Shown here one piece after another: positions 4,635 through 12,661 of a DNA stretch of 13,968 bases. This DNA comes from JAAYGT01 sp050252075 (lineage in GTDB: Bacteria; Pseudomonadota; Gammaproteobacteria; Burkholderiales; Burkholderiaceae_B). The translations under genes and the position numbers were made by a program. The notes under the pieces were generated by a model. It did not search any database and was not told the DNA's origin. It was given only the letters and a program-made list of their open reading frames with translations. Every line of letters starts with the position of its first letter. Within the stretch, counting starts at the first letter, position 1. The stretch is from positions 1-13,968 of the forward strand of contig JBFWLP010000086.1 of the NCBI GenBank assembly GCA_050252075.1, read 5' to 3'.

Positions 4635-5891
4635 ATGGCTGAAATTAAAAACTACACACTGAATTTTGGTCCGCAGCACCCTGCGGCCCACGGCGTACTG
4701 CGTCTGGTGCTTGAGCTCGATGGCGAGGTCATTCAGCGTGCCGATCCGCATATCGGTCTTTTGCATCGCGCCACTGAAAAGCTGGCCGAACACCGCACGT
4801 ATCTGCAGGCCTTGCCGTACATGGACCGCCTGGACTACGTCTCCATGATGTGCAACGAGCATGCGTATGTCATGGCCGTTGAGCGCCTGCTGGGCGTTCA
4901 GGTGCCGCTGCGGGCGCAGTATATCCGCGTCATGTTCGATGAAATCACGCGTATCCTGAACCATCTGATGTCGCTGGGTTCGCACGCACTCGATGTGGGT
5001 GCCATGGCTGTGTTTCTGTATGCCTTCCGCGAGCGCGAAGATCTCATGGACTGCTACGAGGCGGTCTCGGGTGCCCGCATGCATGCGGCCTACTACCGTC
5101 CGGGCGGGGTGTATCGCGATCTTCCCGACACCATGCCCCAGTACGACAAGGGCAGCAAGTATCGCAGCGAGAAAGAACTGCGAGCCATCAACGAAGCCCG
5201 TTCCGGATCCTTGCTCGACTTCATCGAGGATTTCACCAACCGGTTCCCGACTTGCGTCGATGAATACGAAACACTGCTGACCGATAACCGTATCTGGAAG
5301 CAGCGCCTGGTGGGTATCGGTGTGGTCGACCCCGAACGTGCCAAGGCACTGGGCTTCACGGGCCCTATGTTGCGCGGCTCCGGTGTGGAATGGGATCTGC
5401 GCCGCACGCAGCCCTACGAGGTTTACGACCGTCTCGATTTCGATATTCCCGTGGGCGTCAACGGCGATTGCTACGACCGTTACCTGGTGCGTATTGCGGA
5501 AATGCGTGAAAGCAACCGCATCATTCGCCAATGCATTGAATGGCTGCGCAATAATCCGGGCCCCGTCATTGTGGACAATCACAAGGTCGCGCCGCCCAGC
5601 CGGGAACGCATGAAAACCGGCATGGAAGACCTTATCCACCATTTCAAGCTGTTCTCCGAAGGGATGCACGTGCCGGCCGGCGAGGTGTATGCCGGGGTGG
5701 AGCATCCCAAGGGCGAGTTCGGTATCTACATGATTTCCGACGGCGCCAACAAGCCTTACCGCATGAAGATTCGTGCCCCGGGCTTTGCCCACCTGCAGTC
5801 GCTTGACGAAATGACGCGCGGACACATGATTGCCGATGCTGTCACCGTCATTGGTACGCAGGACATCGTGTTCGGCGAAATCGATCGTTAA
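4635..5891 (+). CDS. nuoD: NADH-quinone oxidoreductase subunit D
   Basis: NuoD (49-kDa subunit) is a relative of the nickel-hydrogenase large subunit that has lost the metal site and now forms most of the ubiquinone-reduction pocket with NuoB. The 418-residue product has the quinone-site loop FGPQHPAAHGVLRL, with His15 and His19, and Tyr68 in DRLDYVSMM. The 49-residue separation of His19 and Tyr68 equals that of His95 and Tyr144 in the Yarrowia subunit, which contact the quinone headgroup. The protein ends with VIGTQDIVFGEIDR, the usual C-terminus. The start is ATG 4635, four bases after the nuoC stop; the best upstream purine run, GGAG at 4616-4619, is distant, so translational coupling to nuoC is likely. 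nuoE follows after 35 bases. Confidence 0.98.
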   Translation: MAEIKNYTLNFGPQHPAAHGVLRLVLELDGEVIQRADPHIGLLHRATEKLAEHRTYLQALPYMDRLDYVSMMCNEHAYVMAVERLLGVQVPLRAQYIRVMFDEITRILNHLMSLGSHALDVGAMAVFLYAFREREDLMDCYEAVSGARMHAAYYRPGGVYRDLPDTMPQYDKGSKYRSEKELRAINEARSGSLLDFIEDFTNRFPTCVDEYETLLTDNRIWKQRLVGIGVVDPERAKALGFTGPMLRGSGVEWDLRRTQPYEVYDRLDFDIPVGVNGDCYDRYLVRIAEMRESNRIIRQCIEWLRNNPGPVIVDNHKVAPPSRERMKTGMEDLIHHFKLFSEGMHVPAGEVYAGVEHPKGEFGIYMISDGANKPYRMKIRAPGFAHLQSLDEMTRGHMIADAVTVIGTQDIVFGEIDR

Positions 5892-5926
5892 CCGGCGAAA
5901 GCCAAGGTAAGAACCGGATTCAAATT

Positions 5927-6421
5927 ATGCTGCTTTCCGAAAAAGCCTATCAGAAAATCGACCGGGAACTGAGCAAGTTTCCAGCCGATCAGCGTCAGTC
6001 GGCCATTATGGCGGCCCTGACGATTGCCCAAGAGGAAAAAGGGTGGGTTTCTCCTGAAGTGATTGCCGATGTTGCCGCCTATATCGGCGTGCAGCCCATC
6101 GCTGTCCAAGAGGTTGCAACGTTCTACAACATGTACAACACGCACCCCACCGGGCGCTACAAGATCACAGTGTGCACCAATTTGCCCTGTGCCTTGCGCG
6201 ACGGTGAAAAGGCGGCGGCATACCTGAAGCAGAAGCTGGGTATCGGTTTTCATGAAACCACGCCCGACGGCCTGTTCACGTTGCTGGAAGGCGAGTGCAT
6301 GGGCGCTTGCGGCGATGCTCCGGTCATGTTGATGAACAACCGGCACATGTGTGTGCGTATGTCCGAAGAGCGTATCGACGCCATGATTCAGGAACTCAAA
6401 CAGCACGGGGAGTCGGCATGA
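5927..6421 (+). CDS. nuoE: NADH-quinone oxidoreductase subunit E (N1a cluster subunit)
   Basis: NuoE (24-kDa subunit) carries the [2Fe-2S] cluster N1a in a thioredoxin-like domain next to the flavin of NuoF. In the 164-residue product the N-terminal helical bundle spans about 1-75 and includes VQEVATFYNMY. The cluster ligands are Cys83 and Cys88 (VCTNLPC) and Cys124 and Cys128 (GECMGAC), in family spacing. The start ATG 5927 gives the normal N-terminus (MLLSEKAYQKIDREL). The nearest purine-rich stretches, AAGGTAAG (5904-5911) and CCGGA (5914-5918), make only a modest ribosome-binding site. The stop overlaps the nuoF start as ATGA, so the two partners of the NADH module are translationally coupled. 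Confidence 0.97.
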   Translation: MLLSEKAYQKIDRELSKFPADQRQSAIMAALTIAQEEKGWVSPEVIADVAAYIGVQPIAVQEVATFYNMYNTHPTGRYKITVCTNLPCALRDGEKAAAYLKQKLGIGFHETTPDGLFTLLEGECMGACGDAPVMLMNNRHMCVRMSEERIDAMIQELKQHGESA

Positions 6422-7785
6422 GCGTACCGGGCGTGTTGCAGCAATTATCCCAGGGGCTTCAGGTTGACCCGGGATCCAGTCTGTCCACCAGCATGATCTT
6501 TCATGATCGCCACATCAATCCGCAAATTGTTGCCGGCCTTGATGGCTCGAACTGGGGTCTCGACGACTACGTCAAACGCGGCGGCTATGAGGCCCTGCGC
6601 AAAATCCTTACCACAGGCATGAAGCCTGAAGATGTCATTGCCGAAGTCAAAGCCTCCAGCCTGCGCGGGCGTGGGGGTGCCGGTTTTCCCACCGGTTTGA
6701 AGTGGAGCTTCATGCCCCGCACTTTGCCCGGCCAGAAATACCTGGTGTGCAATTCCGACGAGGGTGAGCCCGGCACATTCAAAGATCGTGACATTCTGCG
6801 GTTCAATCCGCATATCGTCATCGAGGGTATGGCTATTGCCGCCTATGCCATGGGCATCAGCGTGGGCTACAACTATATTCACGGCGAAATCTTCGAGGTC
6901 TACGATCGTTTCGAAGAAGCCCTTGAGCAAGCGCGCGCCGCCGGTTTCCTGGGCAACAAGATTCTCGGTTCCGATTTCAGTTTTCAGCTGCACGCTTTTC
7001 ACGGTTACGGTGCTTACATCTGCGGCGAGGAAACGGCACTGCTGGAATCCCTGGAAGGCAAGAAAGGCCAGCCCCGCTTCAAGCCGCCATTTCCGGCCAG
7101 TTTTGGCCTGTATGGCAAGCCCACCACAATCAACAACACGGAAACGTTTGCGGCGGTTCCCTGGATCTTCCGCAACAGTGCCCAGGAATACCTGGACATG
7201 GGCGTGCCCAATGCAGGCGGCACCAAACTGTTTTCGGTTTCCGGCGACGTCGAGCTGCCCGGCAACTACGAGGTTCCGTTGGGTACACCCTTCAGCAAGT
7301 TGCTGGAGCTCGCCGGCGGCATGCGCGGCGGGCGCAAGCTGAAGGCGGTGATCCCCGGGGGCTCCAGTGCGCCGGTATTGCCGGCCCATATCATGATGGA
7401 AACCAACATGGACTACGATTCCATTGCGAAAGCGGGATCCATGCTGGGCTCAGGGGCGGTCATCGTCATGGACGAAACGCGCTGCATGGTCAAGTCGTTG
7501 TTGCGGCTTTCCTATTTCTACTACGAAGAAAGCTGCGGCCAGTGCACACCGTGCCGCGAGGGTACAGGCTGGTTGTATCGCATGCTGTTGCGCATCGAGA
7601 ACGGGCAGGGTCGCGAAGAGGACCTCGACGTTCTCGACAACGTGGCGCACAACATCATGGGCCGCACTATTTGCGCCCTGGGTGATGCAGCCGCCATGCC
7701 GGTACGCAGTTTCATCAAGCATTTTCGCGACGAGTTCGCACACCACATCCAGCACAAGAGCTGTGTGGTGCCCAAATATCTGTAG
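6418..7785 (+). CDS. nuoF: NADH-quinone oxidoreductase subunit F (NADH and FMN binding)
   Basis: NuoF (51-kDa subunit) oxidises NADH with FMN and passes electrons through cluster N3 to NuoG. In the 455-residue product the nucleotide-binding glycine-rich loop GRGGAGFPTG lies at 84-93, followed by CNSDEGEPGTFKDRD, which contacts FMN. GAYICGEETALL is the next conserved block. The [4Fe-4S] cluster N3 is bound by Cys373, Cys376 and Cys379 (SCGQCTPCREG) and Cys419 (ICALGDAAAMP). The start ATG 6418 overlaps the nuoE stop by four bases; the frame is open further upstream but there it only duplicates nuoE coding sequence. The gene ends with TAG, a second example of normal amber termination in this genome. 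nuoG follows after 15 bases. Confidence 0.98.
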   Translation: MSVPGVLQQLSQGLQVDPGSSLSTSMIFHDRHINPQIVAGLDGSNWGLDDYVKRGGYEALRKILTTGMKPEDVIAEVKASSLRGRGGAGFPTGLKWSFMPRTLPGQKYLVCNSDEGEPGTFKDRDILRFNPHIVIEGMAIAAYAMGISVGYNYIHGEIFEVYDRFEEALEQARAAGFLGNKILGSDFSFQLHAFHGYGAYICGEETALLESLEGKKGQPRFKPPFPASFGLYGKPTTINNTETFAAVPWIFRNSAQEYLDMGVPNAGGTKLFSVSGDVELPGNYEVPLGTPFSKLLELAGGMRGGRKLKAVIPGGSSAPVLPAHIMMETNMDYDSIAKAGSMLGSGAVIVMDETRCMVKSLLRLSYFYYEESCGQCTPCREGTGWLYRMLLRIENGQGREEDLDVLDNVAHNIMGRTICALGDAAAMPVRSFIKHFRDEFAHHIQHKSCVVPKYL

Positions 7786-7800
7786 GGTCAGGACACGCTC

Positions 7801-10128
7801 ATGGTTGAACTCACCATTGACGGCATCAAAGTTGAAGCTCCCGAAGGCAGCATGGTCATCCAGGCTGCCCACAAGCTGGGGGTGTTCGTGCCGCATTTTT
7901 GTTATCACAAAAAATTGTCCATTGCGGCGAACTGCCGTATGTGTCTGGTCGATGTGGAAAAGGCACCCAAGCCGTTGCCGGCCTGTGCTACACCGGTCAC
8001 CAACGGCATGGTTGTCCACACACGCTCGGAAAAGGCCATTGCCGCCCAGAAAAGCGTCATGGAATTCCTGCTGATCAATCACCCGCTCGATTGTCCCGTG
8101 TGCGACCAGGGCGGCGAGTGCCAGCTTCAGGATCTGGCCGTGGGCTACGGTGCGTCCGCCTCGCGCTACCAGGAAGAAAAGCGTGTGGTCGCGGCCAAGG
8201 AAATGGGGCCGCTCATTTCCACCGAGGCCATGCAGCGATGCATACATTGCACACGTTGCGTGCGTGTCGGGCAGGAAATTGCAGGCATCATGGAAGTGGG
8301 CATGATCAACCGGGGCGAGCACTCGGAAATCACCACGTTTGTCGGCAAATCGGTCGAGTCCGAGCTGTCGGGCAACATGATCGACGTTTGCCCTGTGGGC
8401 GCCTTGTTGTCCCGTCCGTTCAAGTTCAGCGCACGCACCTGGGAACTGGCACGCCGTTTTTCGGTAAGCCCCCACGACAGCCTGGGTGCAAACCTGGTTG
8501 TGCAAACCAAGATGGATCGCGTCATGCGCGTCGTGCCTTTCGAAAACGAAGAGGTCAACGAGTGCTGGCTCAGTGACCGCGACCGTTTTGCCTATGAAGG
8601 CCTGTATTCCGATGACCGTCTTGCGCATCCCATGATCAAGGGGAATGATGGCCAATGGCGCGAGGCGTCGTGGTCCGACGCCCTGCAGGCAGTGGCCCAA
8701 GGCTTGAACACCGTGCGCGAAACGTTTGGCAATGAGCAGCTCGGTTTCCTGGGCGCCCCTACCGCAACCACCGAAGAGCTGGCTCTGCTGGCCCGGCTGG
8801 GCCGTAGCCTGGGTACGCCGAACGTTGATTTCCGTTTGCGTCAGCTCGACGCCGGGCTCGATACCGCGCTCACCGGGGTGCCCTGGCTGGGCATGCCGGT
8901 TGCCGATCTGAACACGGTAGACCGCGTGGTGGTGATCGGGTCGTTCCTGCGCAAGGATCACCCCTTGATGGCGCAGCGCCTGCGCCAGGCCGCCAAGCAG
9001 GGAGCGCAAATTTCGTTCGTTGATGTGACCGCCGACGATCCGCTGTTCCCGGTAGCACACCGCCTGACGGTTGCACCTTCGCAACTGGCGAACGCCGTGG
9101 CCCAGGTTGTGGTGGCAGCCGGCCAGGCCGCCGGACAAGCCGTAGCGCCGGCCCTGGCTTCCATACAGCCGGGCGAACAGGCCAAGGCCATTGCCGCCAG
9201 CCTGGCGTCGGGCCAGCGGGTTGCCGTTTTACTGGGCAACACGGCTGTCAATTCCCCGGTGGCCCGTCGCATCGCCGCCAATGGCGCGGCGTTGGCGAAG
9301 GCTGTGAATGGCCGTCTGGGCTTCCTGACCGCAGGCGGCAATACGGTGGGTGGCTACCTGGCCGGCGCGGTGCCGGGGCAAGGCGGCCAGACCGCCGAAC
9401 AGATGCTTCAAAAGCCGCTCAAAGCGTATGTGGTACTGCATGCCGAACCCGCCTTTGATGCCGATAACGGCGTGCAAGCGATTCAAACACTGAAAGCGGC
9501 CAGCTTCAAGGTGGCACTCACCTCGTATCGGTCCGCCGCCCAGGACTGGGCCGATATCATGCTGCCGGTGGCGCCGTTTACGGAAACGTCGGGCACCTTC
9601 GTGAATGCCGAAGGTCGTGCACAAAGCTTCAAGGGCGTGGCGGCACCGTTTGCCGACACGCGTCCCGCGTGGAAAGTGCTGCGTGTGCTGGGCAACCTGC
9701 TGGAACTGCCCGGTTTTGACGACGAAACCTCCGAATCCGTGCGAGACAGCGTACTTACGTCCGACGACAAAGCCCGCTTGTCCAATGACATCGCCGCCGA
9801 ATGCGGTACCGATGCGCCTTCGTCCGGCGTGGAGCGCGTTACCGATGTGCCAGTGTATCGTTCCGACGCCATTGTGCGACGGGCGCCGGCCCTGCAGGCG
9901 ACACCGGCTTCGCAGCCGCCCAAGGCGCGCATCGCGTCCGCTACCTTGGGGCAGTTGGGGTTGTCGGCCGACGACGCTGTTCGTGTTACCGGTGCGCAAG
10001 GCAGTGTGGTGCTGCCCGTTCAGCAAGACGACACCGTTGCCGTCGGCTGCGTGCGCATTGCCGCCTCGTTCCCCGAAACACTGGCGCTGGGTTCAGGCGC
10101 AGGCCAACTTACTCTGGAGCGTGCATAA
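7801..10128 (+). CDS. nuoG: NADH-quinone oxidoreductase subunit G (75-kDa type)
   Basis: NuoG is the large iron-sulfur subunit of the peripheral arm, carrying electrons from NuoF towards NuoI. The 775-residue product starts with a ferredoxin-like domain holding N1b (Cys34, Cys45, Cys48, Cys62). Next comes the His-Cys site for N5 (His94, Cys98, Cys101, Cys107 in HPLDCPVCDQGGEC), then N4 (Cys147, Cys150, Cys153 and Cys197 in CIHCTRC and DVCPVGAL). The rest is a molybdopterin-oxidoreductase-like domain without a metal site. The cysteines that bind extra cluster N7 in E. coli are absent: the stretch after residue 210 (LARRFSVSPHDSLG) has none. This matches the mitochondrial-like form. The start is ATG 7801 with AGGA at 7790-7793. 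The C-terminal half is Ala/Gly-rich and weakly conserved. The TAA stop directly abuts the nuoH ATG. Confidence 0.98.
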   Translation: MVELTIDGIKVEAPEGSMVIQAAHKLGVFVPHFCYHKKLSIAANCRMCLVDVEKAPKPLPACATPVTNGMVVHTRSEKAIAAQKSVMEFLLINHPLDCPVCDQGGECQLQDLAVGYGASASRYQEEKRVVAAKEMGPLISTEAMQRCIHCTRCVRVGQEIAGIMEVGMINRGEHSEITTFVGKSVESELSGNMIDVCPVGALLSRPFKFSARTWELARRFSVSPHDSLGANLVVQTKMDRVMRVVPFENEEVNECWLSDRDRFAYEGLYSDDRLAHPMIKGNDGQWREASWSDALQAVAQGLNTVRETFGNEQLGFLGAPTATTEELALLARLGRSLGTPNVDFRLRQLDAGLDTALTGVPWLGMPVADLNTVDRVVVIGSFLRKDHPLMAQRLRQAAKQGAQISFVDVTADDPLFPVAHRLTVAPSQLANAVAQVVVAAGQAAGQAVAPALASIQPGEQAKAIAASLASGQRVAVLLGNTAVNSPVARRIAANGAALAKAVNGRLGFLTAGGNTVGGYLAGAVPGQGGQTAEQMLQKPLKAYVVLHAEPAFDADNGVQAIQTLKAASFKVALTSYRSAAQDWADIMLPVAPFTETSGTFVNAEGRAQSFKGVAAPFADTRPAWKVLRVLGNLLELPGFDDETSESVRDSVLTSDDKARLSNDIAAECGTDAPSSGVERVTDVPVYRSDAIVRRAPALQATPASQPPKARIASATLGQLGLSADDAVRVTGAQGSVVLPVQQDDTVAVGCVRIAASFPETLALGSGAGQLTLERA

Positions 10129-11202
10129 ATGGAGTGGCTCAACGCTATCGAAAGTTTCGGCACGGGCTTGCTGGGTCCCACGCTATGGCTGGTGGTCTGG
10201 ACACTGGTGAAAATTGTCGTCATTGCCGTACCCATCATTCTTTGCGTGGCCTACCTGACGTATTGGGAACGCAAGATGATTGGTGCCATGCACATTCGTC
10301 TGGGCCCCAATCGCGTGGGTTTCCGTGGTTTGCTGCAGCCGTTCGCCGATGTGTTCAAACTGCTGACCAAGGAAGTGATTCTTCCCAGCAAGTCGAACAA
10401 GGTGCTGTATATCCTGGCGCCCGTGGTGACTCTCATGCCGGCTCTGGCCGCATGGGCGGTCGTTCCTTTTGGCCCGGAAGTGGTGCTGTCCGATGTCAAC
10501 GCCGGTTTGCTCTACGTGATGGCCATTACGTCGATCGGCGTGTACGGCGTGATCGTTGCCGGCTGGGCGTCAAACTCCAAGTATGCTTTTCTGGGTGCGT
10601 TGCGCGCGGCGGCACAAATGGTGTCGTATGAACTGGCCATCGGCTTTGTGCTGGTTACCGTCTTGCTGGTGTCGGGTACCTTGAACCTGAGCGGCATTGT
10701 GAACGGCCAGGGGCAGGGATGGTTTGCCGATCGCGGCATCACTTTCATGTCGTGGAACTGGCTGCCGCTGCTGCCGCTGTTTGTCATTTACGTCATTTCT
10801 GCGGTCGCCGAAACCAACCGCCATCCGTTCGACGTCGTTGAAGGCGAATCCGAAATTGTCGCGGGCCACATGGTGGAATACTCCGGCATGGGTTTCGCGC
10901 TGTTTTTCCTGGGTGAGTACGCCAACATGATCCTGTTGTCGGCGCTGGCGTCGATCATGTTTCTGGGCGGCTGGATGCCTCCGCTCGACATCGCGCCGCT
11001 TACCTGGATTCCGGGCTGGTTGTGGCTGGGACTGAAAACCTTTGTGGTGGTTTCAATGTTCATCTGGTTCCGTGCAACGTTCCCGCGTTACCGGTACGAC
11101 CAAATCATGCGTCTGGGCTGGAAGATATTCATTCCGCTTACGGGTGTGTGGTTGGTGATCGTGGCGATTTGGATGCAAACGCCCTGGAATATTTGGCAAT
11201 AA
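10129..11202 (+). CDS. nuoH: NADH-quinone oxidoreductase subunit H
   Basis: NuoH (ND1) is the membrane subunit that anchors the peripheral arm and forms the entrance to the ubiquinone tunnel; its charged residues link quinone reduction to proton pumping. The 357-residue product is strongly hydrophobic with about eight or nine membrane helices and has the family blocks YWERKMIGAMHIRLGPNRVG (residues about 44-63), the acidic loop SAVAETNRHPFDVVEGESE with EYSGM soon after, and RYDQIMRLGWK near the C-terminus. It is somewhat longer than E. coli NuoH (325). The ATG at 10129 follows the nuoG stop with no gap; GGAG at 10116-10119, inside the end of nuoG, is its ribosome-binding site. nuoI starts 17 bases after the stop. 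Confidence 0.97.
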   Translation: MEWLNAIESFGTGLLGPTLWLVVWTLVKIVVIAVPIILCVAYLTYWERKMIGAMHIRLGPNRVGFRGLLQPFADVFKLLTKEVILPSKSNKVLYILAPVVTLMPALAAWAVVPFGPEVVLSDVNAGLLYVMAITSIGVYGVIVAGWASNSKYAFLGALRAAAQMVSYELAIGFVLVTVLLVSGTLNLSGIVNGQGQGWFADRGITFMSWNWLPLLPLFVIYVISAVAETNRHPFDVVEGESEIVAGHMVEYSGMGFALFFLGEYANMILLSALASIMFLGGWMPPLDIAPLTWIPGWLWLGLKTFVVVSMFIWFRATFPRYRYDQIMRLGWKIFIPLTGVWLVIVAIWMQTPWNIWQ

Positions 11203-11219
11203 CAGGCAGGGGCTGAATT

Positions 11220-11708
11220 ATGGAAGCGATTAAAGATTTTTTTGGCAGCCTCATGCTGTCCGAGATGCTCAAAGGCATGAAACTTACGGGAAAGTATTTC
11301 TTTCGCCGCAAGGTGACATTGCGCTATCCCCATGAGAAAACCCCCGCGTCGCCGCGTTTTCGAGGCTTGCACGCCTTGCGTCGTTATCCGAACGGCGAAG
11401 AGCGCTGCATTGCTTGCAAACTGTGCGAAGCGGTGTGCCCGGCACTGGCAATTTCCATCGAGTCGGAACAGCGCGACGACGGCACACGCCGCACCACACG
11501 CTACGACATCGACCTTGCCAAATGTATTTTCTGTGGTTTCTGCGAGGAAAGCTGTCCGGTCGACTCTATTGTCGAAACCCATCTTCACGAGTACCACGGC
11601 GAAAAGCGCGGTGATCTGTACTACACCAAAGACATGTTGCTGGCGATCGGCGATCGCTACGAAACAGAGATCGCCCGCCGTCGCTCCGAAGACGCCCCTT
11701 ATCGTTGA
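11220..11708 (+). CDS. nuoI: NADH-quinone oxidoreductase subunit I (N6a/N6b ferredoxin)
   Basis: NuoI (TYKY) is an 8Fe ferredoxin-type subunit that passes electrons from NuoG to cluster N2 in NuoB. The 162-residue product has an N-terminal amphipathic region (about 1-35) that lies along the membrane. Two 4Fe-4S motifs follow: Cys63, Cys66, Cys69, Cys73 (CIACKLCEAVCP) and Cys102, Cys105, Cys108, Cys112 (CIFCGFCEESCP). The last Cys of each motif helps bind the other motif's cluster, as in other two-cluster ferredoxins. The start is ATG 11220 with AGGGG at 11208-11212. Its TGA stop (11706-11708) overlaps by one base an ATG in the nuoJ frame, so downstream translation may be coupled. Confidence 0.98.
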   Translation: MEAIKDFFGSLMLSEMLKGMKLTGKYFFRRKVTLRYPHEKTPASPRFRGLHALRRYPNGEERCIACKLCEAVCPALAISIESEQRDDGTRRTTRYDIDLAKCIFCGFCEESCPVDSIVETHLHEYHGEKRGDLYYTKDMLLAIGDRYETEIARRRSEDAPYR

Positions 11709-11725
11709 TGCCGGATTCGATCCCT

Positions 11726-12340
11726 ATGATTTTCTCTACTGTCCTGTTCTATTTGTTGGCTGCGGTGCTGGTGGTGGCGGCATTTCGCGTCATTACCGCC
11801 ACCAGCCCGGTTACCGGCGTGCTGCACCTGATTCTGGTGTTTTTCACCGCCGCCATGCTCTGGATGCTGCTGGGTGCGGAATTCATGTCGCTGCTGCTGG
11901 TGCTGGTTTACGTGGGCGCGGTCATGGTGCTGTTCCTGTTCGTGGTCATGATGCTCGATGTGCGCATGGAAACGTTGCGAAGCGGCATGAAAACCTATTT
12001 GCCACTGGGCCTGGTCATCGGCTTCGTCATGGTGCTGGAAATGGGGTTCGTGCTGGCCAAAACCTGGTTTAACGCCGGCCCGGCCGTTACGTTGTCCGAA
12101 GACTACAACAACACCATGGTGCTGGGCGAGGCCATGTACACCGACTATGTGTTTGCGGTGCAAATCGGCGGCGTTATCTTGCTGGTGGGCATGGTCGCTG
12201 CCATTGCGCTTACATTACGCCGGCGCGACGACGTCAAGCGTAATCGGCCCGCCGAGCAGGTTCGCGCGCGCGCCAAAGACCGTGTGCGCATGGTGGATCT
12301 TCGCGGCTCCGATTCCAAAACGGCAGGAGAAGAAAAATGA
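11726..12340 (+). CDS. nuoJ: NADH-quinone oxidoreductase subunit J
   Basis: NuoJ (ND6) is a five-helix membrane subunit next to NuoA, NuoH and NuoK in the proton-conducting chain. The product contains the hallmark VYVGAVMVLFLFVVMMLD, the ND6 helix that bends during turnover, and about five hydrophobic segments. After the last helix, a basic tail of some 40 residues (from RRRDDVKRN) reaches into the cytoplasm. The start is uncertain. ATG 11726 gives MIFSTVLFYLLAA, which matches the family N-terminus, with a weak GGA at 11713-11715. ATG 11708 overlaps the nuoI stop (TGATG) and would add six residues. I prefer 11726 on family grounds; 11708 is possible through coupling. The end overlaps nuoK by four bases (ATGA). 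Confidence 0.93.
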   Translation: MIFSTVLFYLLAAVLVVAAFRVITATSPVTGVLHLILVFFTAAMLWMLLGAEFMSLLLVLVYVGAVMVLFLFVVMMLDVRMETLRSGMKTYLPLGLVIGFVMVLEMGFVLAKTWFNAGPAVTLSEDYNNTMVLGEAMYTDYVFAVQIGGVILLVGMVAAIALTLRRRDDVKRNRPAEQVRARAKDRVRMVDLRGSDSKTAGEEK

Positions 12341-12645
12341 CAGTCACGCTTGCGCATTATCTGATACTGGGCGCCATCCTGTTCGCCATCGGCATTTTCG
12401 GTTTTTTCCTGAATCGCCGTAATCTGATTATTTTGCTCATGTCCATCGAGCTCATGCTGCTGGCGGCGAACATGAATTTCGTCGCATTTTCCAGCTGGTT
12501 CGGCGATACGGCCGGGCAGGTGTTCGTGTTCTTTATTCTTACGGTTGCCGCTGCCGAAGCGGCCATTGGTCTGGCGATTCTGGTGTTGCTGTTCCGCAAT
12601 CTGAATACGATCAACGTCGAAGAACTTGACCGGCTCAAGGGTTGA
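12337..12645 (+). CDS. nuoK: NADH-quinone oxidoreductase subunit K
   Basis: NuoK (ND4L) is a three-helix membrane subunit, related to MrpC, that forms part of a proton channel. The 102-residue product has helices at about 6-25, 29-50 and 61-86. It carries the two buried glutamates needed for pumping: Glu38 in SIELMLLAANMNFV and Glu74 in AAAEAAIGLA. They correspond to Glu36 and Glu72 of E. coli with a constant offset of two. The start ATG 12337 overlaps the nuoJ stop as ATGA and has a strong AGGAGA ribosome-binding site at 12325-12330. nuoL begins 16 bases after the stop. Confidence 0.98.
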   Translation: MTVTLAHYLILGAILFAIGIFGFFLNRRNLIILLMSIELMLLAANMNFVAFSSWFGDTAGQVFVFFILTVAAAEAAIGLAILVLLFRNLNTINVEELDRLKG

Positions 12646-12661
12646 TGGGGTAGCAGAAATC

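Noticed and set aside
8431..8600. Missing N7 cluster cysteines in NuoG as a defect
   Set aside because: Absence of N7 is normal for the mitochondrial-like form of complex I, and the N1b, N4 and N5 ligands are all present.
4563..9138. Long minus-strand frames opposite nuoD and nuoF-nuoG (420 and 562 codons)
   Set aside because: They are antisense shadows of intact, motif-rich nuo genes in GC-rich coding sequence. The second one even spans a gene boundary on the other strand. No ribosome-binding site or recognisable domain supports them.
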